Assembly (NCBI GenBank): GCA_002315235.1
Contig: DCGK01000101.1
Coordinates: forward strand, 144-7,177
From: Ruminococcus sp. UBA1780
GTDB lineage: Bacteria > Bacillota > Clostridia > Oscillospirales > Ruminococcaceae
Length of the DNA stretch: 7,034 nucleotides
Direction of reading: 5' to 3'
A program made the translations under genes and the position numbers. Positions 1 to 5,261 of this stretch are shown here, piece after piece. Within the stretch, counting starts at the first letter, position 1. Each line of letters opens with the position of its first letter. The notes below the pieces were generated by a model. It was not told the origin of the DNA and did not search any database. It saw nothing but the letters and a program-made list of their open reading frames with translations.

Positions 1-12
1 CAGAAAGAAATC

Positions 13-42
13 ACACCACTGATATCACGGTGGTGTATTCTT
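13..42 (+). terminator. Inverted repeat, possible weak terminator of an upstream gene
   Basis: A perfect 7-bp inverted repeat, ACACCAC (13-19) with GTGGTGT (30-36), encloses a 10-nt loop. A weakly T-rich run, TATTCTT, follows. It could end a gene lying before the window, which would make nifB the first gene of its unit. It could equally be a leader or operator element of nifB. The T run is poor, so the terminator call is tentative. Confidence 0.35.
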
Positions 43-104
43 AAAAATCAATAGCCTACTATTTTGATAGACATTACAGGCGAATGAACCAGGGAGAGAT
101 CAGC

Positions 105-977
105 ATGGCCAATTCATACAAGGACCTTCAGAACTCACATCCGTGCTTCGGAGGACATAAAAACAACGCAGGAAGAATTCATCTGCCGGTAAGTCCGGGA
201 TGTAACATAGGATGCAGATTCTGTGACAGAACAATCAATGATGTTGAGGAACGTCCGGGTGTAACTTCAAAGATAATAACACCTGATGAGAGTATTGACA
301 TTATTGCAAAAGCTCTTGATGTCTGTCCTGATATAAGAGTTGCCGGAATTGCCGGACCTGGTGATACACTCGCTACAGACAATGCTCTTGAAACATTTAA
401 GAAAATAAAGGAAAAGTTTCCGCAGCTCATCAAATGCATGAGTACAAACGGACTTCTTCTTGATGAAAGAGCAGACGAGATTATAGAAACGGGTATCGAT
501 TCACTTACAGTAACGGTAAATGCAGTTGATCCCGGGATTGAAGCAAAGCTTAACAAATATATAATCTGGCACGGTAAAAAGATTGAAGGCAGGGAAGCTG
601 CCGAAATCCTTATAGAAAATCAGCTTAAGGGTATCAGAAAAATTGCCGCTGCCGGGATAACAGTTAAGATAAATACAGTTCTTGTTCCGGAAATAAACGG
701 AGGTCATATTGAAGAGATTGCGAAAACTGTTGCTGAAGCAGGAGCAAAAATTTACAATATAATTCCTCTTATTCCGCAGTATGAGTTATCGGATGTCAAA
801 GCTCCGGTCTGTGCTGAGATAGATGAGGCAAGAACTAAGGCAGGAAAATACATTGATGTTTTCCGTCACTGCCAGCACTGCAGAGCAGATGCGGTCGGCG
901 TTCCGGGTAAGTCTGAGTTCGGTGATCAGATTTATCAGAGAAGAACTGGCGTAAAGGATACGTTTTCACATGGCTGA
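105..977 (+). CDS. nifB: NifB-type radical SAM FeMo-cofactor maturase
   Basis: NifB fuses two [4Fe-4S] clusters and inserts carbide from S-adenosylmethionine, giving the 8Fe core (NifB-co) that nitrogenase cofactors are built on; it acts in the cytoplasm. Counting residues from an upstream in-frame ATG at 84, the protein shows HPCF (19-22), the radical-SAM triad C40-x3-C44-x2-C47 in HLPVSPGCNIGCRFCDR, AGPGD (90-94), a KCMSTNGL segment with C118, and the C-terminal CQHCRADAVG signature (C263, C266). These are NifB hallmarks. I prefer the ATG at 105 (290 aa, beginning MANSYKDL) because AGGGAG at 91-96 is well spaced from it, while the ATG at 84 has a poor site. There is no C-terminal NifX domain; that domain is encoded by the next, overlapping gene. 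Unusually, the Cys normally found six residues after the last radical-SAM Cys (motif NRKxDC) is Asp/Asn here. The family call is firm; which enzyme it serves is unknown. Confidence 0.93.
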   Translation: MANSYKDLQNSHPCFGGHKNNAGRIHLPVSPGCNIGCRFCDRTINDVEERPGVTSKIITPDESIDIIAKALDVCPDIRVAGIAGPGDTLATDNALETFKKIKEKFPQLIKCMSTNGLLLDERADEIIETGIDSLTVTVNAVDPGIEAKLNKYIIWHGKKIEGREAAEILIENQLKGIRKIAAAGITVKINTVLVPEINGGHIEEIAKTVAEAGAKIYNIIPLIPQYELSDVKAPVCAEIDEARTKAGKYIDVFRHCQHCRADAVGVPGKSEFGDQIYQRRTGVKDTFSHG

Positions 978-1335
978 AAAAAAGTATCTCATAGCTGTTG
1001 CTTCCACCGACGGAATAGTTGTAAATCAGCATTTCGGAAGAGCAGACAGATTTCTTGTTTATCGTATTGAGGATGGAAAAATCACCGGAACTGATGAAAC
1101 AAGAAATGTAAAACCGGTATGTTCAGGCGGAGATCATAATGAGGATGCAATGCTTGATAATATAAAAACAATTTCAGACTGCAGGTATGTTCTTGTAAGC
1201 CGGATAGGGCAGAGAGCAGCGATGCTTGTCGGACAGAACGGGATTATTCCTATGGAAATTCCGGGGATGATAGAAGAATCAATAGCAAAAATCACTGCAT
1301 TTGATCAGATACAGGATTTATTCGAAAGGAACTGA
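970..1335 (+). CDS. nifX: NifX/NafY-family iron-molybdenum cofactor-binding protein
   Basis: This 121-aa protein is a single dinitrogenase iron-molybdenum cofactor biosynthesis domain (NifX/NafY/VnfY family). Such proteins carry NifB-co or later cofactor precursors between assembly partners. Visible features are the N-terminal strand YLIAVASTDG (6-15), the family motif NQHFGRADRF (19-28) with the His often used for cofactor binding, C51 in a PVCSGGDH segment, and the ISDCR motif (68-72, C71). The start codon lies inside the end of nifB (ATGGCTGA, 8-bp overlap), so translation is probably coupled to NifB. A site AAGGA (954-958) lies upstream. Many NifB proteins carry this domain fused at their C-terminus, so here it may simply be the detached carrier domain of NifB. 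Assignment to the family is secure; calling it NifX rather than another carrier of the family is a convenience. Confidence 0.85.
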   Translation: MAEKKYLIAVASTDGIVVNQHFGRADRFLVYRIEDGKITGTDETRNVKPVCSGGDHNEDAMLDNIKTISDCRYVLVSRIGQRAAMLVGQNGIIPMEIPGMIEESIAKITAFDQIQDLFERN

Positions 1336-1340
1336 TAATC

Positions 1341-2189
1341 ATGGGAGAATTAAGACAGATCGCGATATACGGTAAGGGAGGTATCGGTAAATCAACAACT
1401 ACACAAAATCTTACAGCAGGTCTCTGCGAACACGGCAAGAAGGTCATGGTTGTAGGATGTGACCCTAAAGCAGACTCTACAAGACTTCTTCTCGGAGGAC
1501 TTGCTCAGAAGACAGTTCTTGATACTATAAGAGATGAAGGCGAGGATATCGAACTCGACAGAATCATGAGAGACGGCTTCGGCGGTACAAAGTGCGTTGA
1601 ATCAGGCGGACCGGAGCCGGGTGTCGGATGTGCCGGACGAGGAATCATCACTTCAATCAACATGCTTGAAAATCTTGGAGCATATACAGAAGATCTTGAT
1701 TATGTTTTCTACGATGTACTCGGCGACGTTGTCTGCGGCGGTTTCGCAATGCCGATCCGCGAAGGCAAGGCAAAGGAAATCTACATTGTAGCCAGCGGTG
1801 AAATGATGGCACTTTATGCAGCCAACAATATTGCAAAGGGTATTAAGAGATATGCAAGAAGCGGTGGAGTAAGACTTGGCGGTATCATCTGCAACAGCAG
1901 AAACTGCGACAGAGAGCTTGATCTTCTCAGAGCATTTGCAAAGGAACTCGGTACACAGCTTCTTTATTTCGTACCTCGTGACAACATTGTACAGAGAGCT
2001 GAAATCAACAAGAAGACAGTAATTGAATACAAGCCTGATTCAAAGCAGGCACAGGAATACAGAAATCTTGCAGAAGCAGTTATTAACAACACTAAATTCG
2101 ATATTCCGACACCAATGACACAGGAACGTCTTGAGGAAATTCTTCTCGAATACGGTCTTATGGATATGGCTGATGATTATCAGATTTAA
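1341..2189 (+). CDS. nifH: Nitrogenase iron protein (dinitrogenase reductase)
   Basis: NifH is the homodimeric ATP-dependent Fe protein that passes electrons to the MoFe-type component and also takes part in cofactor maturation. The 282-aa protein has the P-loop GKGGIGKST (11-19), VGCDPKADSTRL (38-49), the cluster-ligand segment CVESGGPEPGVGCAGRG with C97, and VLGDVVCGGFAMPIRE with C132. Both bridging [4Fe-4S] Cys fall at the same numbers as in Azotobacter NifH, as does R100, the ADP-ribosylation site of regulated NifH proteins. FVPRDNIVQRAEI is also intact. From memory, the segments LLLGGLAQKTVLDTIRDEGED and IPTPMTQERLEEILLEYGLMD resemble NifH of anaerobic clostridia and methanogens (group III) more than chlorophyll- or F430-type homologues. 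The ATG follows the previous stop by 5 bp, with AAAGGA at 1325-1330. Partner genes nifD and nifK are not in the window, so true N2 fixation cannot be concluded from here. Confidence 0.93.
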   Translation: MGELRQIAIYGKGGIGKSTTTQNLTAGLCEHGKKVMVVGCDPKADSTRLLLGGLAQKTVLDTIRDEGEDIELDRIMRDGFGGTKCVESGGPEPGVGCAGRGIITSINMLENLGAYTEDLDYVFYDVLGDVVCGGFAMPIREGKAKEIYIVASGEMMALYAANNIAKGIKRYARSGGVRLGGIICNSRNCDRELDLLRAFAKELGTQLLYFVPRDNIVQRAEINKKTVIEYKPDSKQAQEYRNLAEAVINNTKFDIPTPMTQERLEEILLEYGLMDMADDYQI

Positions 2190-2190
2190 T

Positions 2191-2405
2191 GCGAAGGGTA
2201 CAAGGGGCGGCCGCAAAGCCCCTTAAAAGCAGATTACAGCTGTTAAGTATGAGCTGAAAACGCGAAGGGTATAAGGGGCGACCGCAAAGCCCCTTAAAAG
2301 CAGATTACGGCTGTTAAGTATGAGCGGAAACGCGAAGGGTATAAGGGGCGACCGCAAAGCCCCTTAAAAAACAAATTTCTGCCGTTAAACAATGAGGAGA
2401 AAACA
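2191..2405 (+). repeat. Three tandem ~70-bp hairpin-containing repeats between nifH and cysK
   Basis: The whole nifH-cysK gap is three head-to-tail copies starting at 2191, 2262 and 2332 (periods 71 and 70). Copies 1 and 2 differ at about five positions. Copy 3 matches copy 2 exactly over its first 38 bases and then diverges, although GTTAA and ATGAG blocks remain alignable. Each copy holds the same 7-bp inverted repeat AAGGGGC/GCCCCTT around a 9-nt loop (arms at 2202-2208/2218-2224, 2273-2279/2289-2295, 2343-2349/2359-2365). In copies 2 and 3 a TA pair extends the stem to 8 bp. No T tract follows the stems (TTAAAA), so they are poor intrinsic terminators. They may stabilise the nifH mRNA 3' end, partly attenuate readthrough to cysK, or be a dispersed intergenic element that has expanded here. 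No open frame in them looks coding. Confidence 0.93.
2394..2399 (+). promoter_or_regulatory. cysK ribosome binding site inside the last repeat copy
   Basis: GAGGAG lies 6 nt before the cysK ATG. It sits where repeat copies 1 and 2 read GAGCTG or GAGCGG, so the tail of copy 3 has become, or always was, the cysK leader. This ties the origin of the repeat array to the cysK 5' end. Confidence 0.75.
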
Positions 2406-3389
2406 ATGTCTAAAATATATAAATCAATCACCGAACTTGTGGGTCATACCCCGTTACTTGAAATAACAAACTATGAAAAAAAACATGACCTTAAAGCTAA
2501 AATACTCGTAAAAATAGAATACTTCAACCCTAACCAGAGCGTTAAGGACAGAACAGCCCTCGGCATGATTGAGGCAGCTGAAAAGGACGGACGCCTTAAG
2601 CCGGGAGATACCATCGTTGAAGTAACAAGCGGAAATACAGGCATAGGACTTGCAGCAATTGCTGCAGCCAAAGGCTATAAATTCCGTGTATATCTCCCTG
2701 ATAACGCAAGTATCGAGCGTTTTAAGGCTATTCACGCACTTGGCGGACAGACAGTGAAAATGTCAGAAGTACCTGTTGCTGTAAAAACTCTTGAGGAAAC
2801 AGGCGGTGACTTTATGGCTGCAGTAAAGGCTATAAAAGCGCAGGTGGAAGCAACGGAAACAGATATCTTTTTTACTGACCAGAGTACTAATACAGCAAAT
2901 GCCGGCATACATGCCGCAACCACAGGTCCTGAAATCTGGGAAGACACTGACGGCGATGTGGATATACTTGTTGCAGGTGTAGGAACAGGCGGAACTATTT
3001 CCGGAACAGGAAGATACCTCAGATCAAAGAAGCCGGATTTAAAAATAGTTGCGATTCAGCCAGGCCCTGATTCCCTTCCTTCAGAAAAAAATCCTGAGCC
3101 GGATGAGATTGCAGGTGTACATCCGTTTGAAGGAGTACCAGAATCATTTGTACCTGCTTCAATGGATATGAGCATCTATGATGAAAAGTTCGAAGTGGAG
3201 AATTACGAAGCTTTTGCAGTATGCAGAGAACTGGCCAGACTTGAGGGTATACTTGTAGGTCCTTCATCAGGTGCAGCAGTTCATGCAGCAGCTGAAATTG
3301 CAAAGAGACCGGAAAATGCAGGAAAAACAATAGTTGCTGTTCTTCCTGATACAGGACTCAGATATCTTTCCACAAATCTTTTTGATTAA
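2406..3389 (+). CDS. cysK: Cysteine synthase-family PLP enzyme (divergent CysK)
   Basis: Members make L-cysteine from O-acetylserine and sulfide using pyridoxal phosphate. The 327-aa protein has the PLP lysine K47 in NPNQSVKDR (41-49), the substrate loop TSGNTGIGL (74-82), the phosphate-binding GVGTGGT (191-197), PSSGAA (286-291) and the C-terminal PDTGLRYLST. Length and motif order are those of O-acetylserine sulfhydrylase. Several normally conserved stretches differ: NPxGSxKDR reads NPNQSVKDR, PETMSxERR reads PDNASIERF, the QQFxNPAN loop reads TDQSTNTAN, and the HKIQGIGAGF region is replaced by DEIAGVHPFEGVPESF. A changed acceptor or donor is therefore possible. The placement between nifH and a nifX paralogue suggests dedicated cysteine supply for Fe-S/cofactor assembly, or use of sulfide released by a partner enzyme. 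The family is clear; the exact reaction is inferred. Confidence 0.82.
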   Translation: MSKIYKSITELVGHTPLLEITNYEKKHDLKAKILVKIEYFNPNQSVKDRTALGMIEAAEKDGRLKPGDTIVEVTSGNTGIGLAAIAAAKGYKFRVYLPDNASIERFKAIHALGGQTVKMSEVPVAVKTLEETGGDFMAAVKAIKAQVEATETDIFFTDQSTNTANAGIHAATTGPEIWEDTDGDVDILVAGVGTGGTISGTGRYLRSKKPDLKIVAIQPGPDSLPSEKNPEPDEIAGVHPFEGVPESFVPASMDMSIYDEKFEVENYEAFAVCRELARLEGILVGPSSGAAVHAAAEIAKRPENAGKTIVAVLPDTGLRYLSTNLFD

Positions 3390-3403
3390 TAAGGAGCGGT
3401 ATT

Positions 3404-3796
3404 GTGAGTTATAAAATAGCAGTTGCAACTTCTGACGGAATAAATGTCGATGAGACTTTCGGGGCAGCGATGCGTTTTGTGATATATGAAGCAGAGAGCG
3501 GAAAATATCATATTTCTGAAGAACGTGCCGCAGGTTCAGAGTCTGTGTCTCAGTGCAGTTCTTCATCTGAAAAGAAGTGTGGAGGAAAAGGCGGAGGATG
3601 CTGCGGCGGTTCTGAAGAAGAATCTGAAAAAGTCAGACTGATATCAGACTGTCGCTGTGTTGTATGTACAAAGATAGGATTTCATGTACAGAAGCAGCTT
3701 CAGAGTAAGGCAATCTCCATGTTTGATGTACAGTGCAGTGTGTCAGAGGCTCTGGATAAGATAACAGGGTACTATAAGCGCATCGACAGGGACTGA
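3404..3796 (+). CDS. Cysteine-rich NifX/NafY-family protein (second paralogue)
   Basis: This 130-aa protein belongs to the same cofactor-carrier family as the nifX gene upstream. It shares the N-terminal YKIAVATSDG (3-12), the ISDCR motif (80-84) and the I-G after it. Two differences stand out. The family HFG reads TFG (18-20), so the usual His ligand is gone. The middle of the domain carries a low-complexity Ser/Gly/Cys insert, with C51, C59 and the pair C66-C67 in CGGKGGGCCGG, followed by C83, C85, C88 and C111. With eight Cys it looks suited to bind a metal or Fe-S cluster by thiolates instead. Translation starts at GTG, preceded by AAGGAG (3391-3396) at good spacing, 14 bp after the cysK stop, so it is co-transcribed. 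A strong terminator follows. It could be a cofactor/cluster carrier or a metal-storage chaperone; the specific cargo is unknown. Confidence 0.8.
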   Translation: MSYKIAVATSDGINVDETFGAAMRFVIYEAESGKYHISEERAAGSESVSQCSSSSEKKCGGKGGGCCGGSEEESEKVRLISDCRCVVCTKIGFHVQKQLQSKAISMFDVQCSVSEALDKITGYYKRIDRD

Positions 3797-3820
3797 AAAT
3801 ACAGAATAATATGAACAAAT

Positions 3821-3866
3821 CAGTATAATATAGCTGATTATTTCAGCTGTAATATACTGCTTTTTG
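3821..3866 (+). terminator. Strong intrinsic terminator after the nif/cysK operon
   Basis: Arms at 3821-3837 and 3843-3859 pair over 17 positions with one mismatch and one G-U pair, closing a 5-nt loop TTATT. CTTTTTG follows immediately. It starts 24 bp after the last stop codon and separates the nif-type operon from the transporter promoter. Confidence 0.88.
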
Positions 3867-3873
3867 TTGTAAA

Positions 3874-3942
3874 TTTCTATATATAGAAAAATTCTATAAG
3901 TTAATATAGATAATACGTATTTTACAAAACCTATAGGTATAG
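3874..3942. promoter_or_regulatory. Cluster of three CTATA/TATAG dyads, candidate operator
   Basis: Three inverted repeats share the half-site CTATA/TATAG. The first is the perfect 16-bp palindrome TTTCTATATATAGAAA (3874-3889, half-sites abutting). The second is TCTATA-N6-TATAGA (3893-3910). The third is CTATAGGTATAG (3931-3942). The third lies inside the -35/-10 spacer, nearly centred, where a bound repressor or a MerR-type activator would act. The regulator is unknown. Such AT-rich dyads can arise by chance in this base composition, which limits confidence. Confidence 0.5.
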
Positions 3943-3950
3943 TGTATAAT
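3921..3950 (+). promoter_or_regulatory. Sigma-A-type promoter of the ABC transporter operon
   Basis: A -35 box TTTACA (3921-3926, five of six consensus bases) and a perfect -10 box TATAAT (3945-3950) are separated by 18 bp. Transcription should start near 3957, giving a leader of about 40 nt before the ATG at 3997. The position, just after a terminator and before the first transporter gene, fits. Confidence 0.75.
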
Positions 3951-3996
3951 GATTTCAGGGATAAAGGTAATACAAAATCAGAAAGAGGTATGTACG

Positions 3997-5133
3997 ATGA
4001 TACGATTAAAAAAAGCAGTGGCACTTGGTATTTCAGCAGTTCTGGCGGTAGTTTCAATGGCAGGCTGCGGAAACAGCGGCGGAAAAGGAGAAGTCTTCAG
4101 AGTTGGTACAGCCAATGCATCACTTTGTCTTGCAGGACTTCACATGGCACAGGACAAGGGATATTTTGATGAGGAGTTCAAGGCAGCAGGAATTGAATAC
4201 GAACTTGTAGAGATAGATGTTCAGCAGACAGCAGATCTTGTTGCATCAGGTAAGATTGATGCCTGTGTAGGTCTTGCAGGCGGACTTATTCCGCAGATAG
4301 ACAACGGACTTGATATTTCATTTGTACTTGGAATGCATACGGGATGTACAAAATACTATGCACCTGCTGATTCAGATATAAAGAAAATTGAAGATGTAAA
4401 GGGTAAGCGAATCGGAGTACCGGGTATTTCAGATTCATCAGTAATTGCACTTAAAAGAAAGCTCTTCAGCCTTGGTATAGGTGTAAGTCCTGACAATATG
4501 GAAATAGAACTTGTTCCATACAACCTTCCGGATCTTCCTCTGGCACTTGCCAACGGAGCTGTTGATGCAATAGCACTTCATGACCCTGTTGCAACTGCAG
4601 CTGAACAGGAATACGGATTTACAAAAATTCTCGATACCACTGAGGATGAGCTTTTCAATGACGAGTACTGCTGTGCAGCTTTCGTAACAAATGAAGCAGC
4701 AAAGAAAAATCCTGAAGCATCCGCAGCATATACAAGAGCTCTTCTCAAGGGCTGTGCGTATGTTCAGGCACATCCTGATGAAGCGGTTAAGCTTCAGATA
4801 GAAAACGGTCACTGTTCAGGTGATCCTGATAACAACACAAAAATTCTTTCATCATTTAACTATCAGCCGTCAGTAAGCAAGATGGAATCAACTTTCAGAA
4901 ATACATGTGATGATCTCAGCGAAATAGGTGATCTTAAGACAACCAGAGACCTTGACCAGTTCACAGCGGATCATTTTAAAAAGTTTGATAAGGTGCCGGA
5001 TTCATATATTTACAATGAAGACGGTTCATTTACCGAAGCTGATTCCCATGATCTTTCAGTTGAAGTTTATTCAGAGCATCACAGTCTTTCAGTTGATGCC
5101 AAAAGCGGAGAAATGCCTTCATGCTGCGGATGA
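3997..5133 (+). CDS. Cys-rich lipoprotein, NitT/TauT-type ABC substrate-binding protein
   Basis: This is the extracellular, membrane-anchored receptor of the importer encoded downstream. From the ATG at 3997 (GAAAGAGG at 3981-3988; preferred over the in-frame ATG at 3949, which overlaps the -10 box), the protein has 378 aa. A signal peptide with KK at 5-6 and a hydrophobic core ends at the lipobox MAGC, giving lipidated C24. The fold follows the sulfonate/nitrate/taurine binding-protein pattern: RVGTANASLCLAGLHMAQDK near the start, LVASGKIDACVGL (81-93), a KIEDVKGKRIGVPG segment (130-143) and ALANGAVDAIALHDP (183-197). Cysteines at 44, 90, 117 and 225-226 fall in segments that usually form the ligand cleft. 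Further Cys are at 253, 273, 304, 376 and 377. The roughly 40-residue tail has H351, H361, H362 and ends SCCG. Substrate unknown; a thiol, sulfonate or metal complex are candidates. Confidence 0.85.
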   Translation: MIRLKKAVALGISAVLAVVSMAGCGNSGGKGEVFRVGTANASLCLAGLHMAQDKGYFDEEFKAAGIEYELVEIDVQQTADLVASGKIDACVGLAGGLIPQIDNGLDISFVLGMHTGCTKYYAPADSDIKKIEDVKGKRIGVPGISDSSVIALKRKLFSLGIGVSPDNMEIELVPYNLPDLPLALANGAVDAIALHDPVATAAEQEYGFTKILDTTEDELFNDEYCCAAFVTNEAAKKNPEASAAYTRALLKGCAYVQAHPDEAVKLQIENGHCSGDPDNNTKILSSFNYQPSVSKMESTFRNTCDDLSEIGDLKTTRDLDQFTADHFKKFDKVPDSYIYNEDGSFTEADSHDLSVEVYSEHHSLSVDAKSGEMPSCCG

Positions 5134-5164
5134 GTTACAGTGAAAGAAAAATAAACTGATTATC

Positions 5165-5200
5165 AGGTGGCCGGATATTTTAGTGAATTTCGGCCACTTT
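5165..5200 (+). terminator. Hairpin after binding-protein gene, probable partial terminator/attenuator
   Basis: A GC-rich 7-bp stem, GTGGCCG (5167-5173) with CGGCCAC (5191-5197), extends outward by a G-U and an A-T pair and is followed by TTTACT. The loop is 17 nt and the T run is short, so it should be leaky. In ABC operons such an element commonly keeps the binding protein in excess over permease and ATPase. Confidence 0.55.
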
Positions 5201-5209
5201 ACTATTGTA

Positions 5210-5230
5210 AACGCATTTATTTAATGCGTT
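5210..5230 (+). other. Hairpin ahead of the permease gene
   Basis: A perfect 8-bp stem, AACGCATT (5210-5217) with AATGCGTT (5223-5230), has a 5-nt loop. It ends 16 nt before the permease ribosome site. Without a T tract it is not a terminator; RNA processing, stabilisation of the downstream mRNA segment or an operator are possible. Confidence 0.55.
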
Positions 5231-5261
5231 CACTATATATATGTTCGTGAGGAATGATAAA

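Noticed and set aside
38..65. Possible promoter for nifB (TTCTTA, 16 bp, TATTTT)
   Set aside because: Only three of six and four of six bases match consensus; too weak to call in AT-rich sequence.
47..68. Short hairpin ATCAA-TAG/CTA-TTGAT ahead of nifB
   Set aside because: AT-rich stem with a two-base bulge; not distinguishable from chance.
179..556. Long open frame on the - strand opposite nifB, with similar antisense frames opposite cysK, the binding-protein gene and the permease gene
   Set aside because: They lie wholly inside strongly recognised + strand genes, have no recognisable domains and no convincing ribosome sites.
1341..2189. Chlorophyll (BchL) or F430 (CfbC) reductase instead of NifH
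   Set aside because: Near-canonical NifH sequence throughout, including the clostridial-type C-terminal region, plus adjacent nifB and nifX genes.
2191..2405. CRISPR array
   Set aside because: There are only three copies, and the whole 70-71 bp unit repeats, including what would be spacers.
3743..4057. Open frame on the - strand across the terminator and promoter region
   Set aside because: It runs through a clear + strand terminator and promoter, and its Ile/Tyr/Leu-rich sequence is what AT-rich DNA gives by chance.
5206..5240. Internal promoter before the permease gene (TTGTAA with TATATA)
   Set aside because: The spacer is 22 bp and the region is occupied by a hairpin; spacing is not compatible with a sigma-A promoter.
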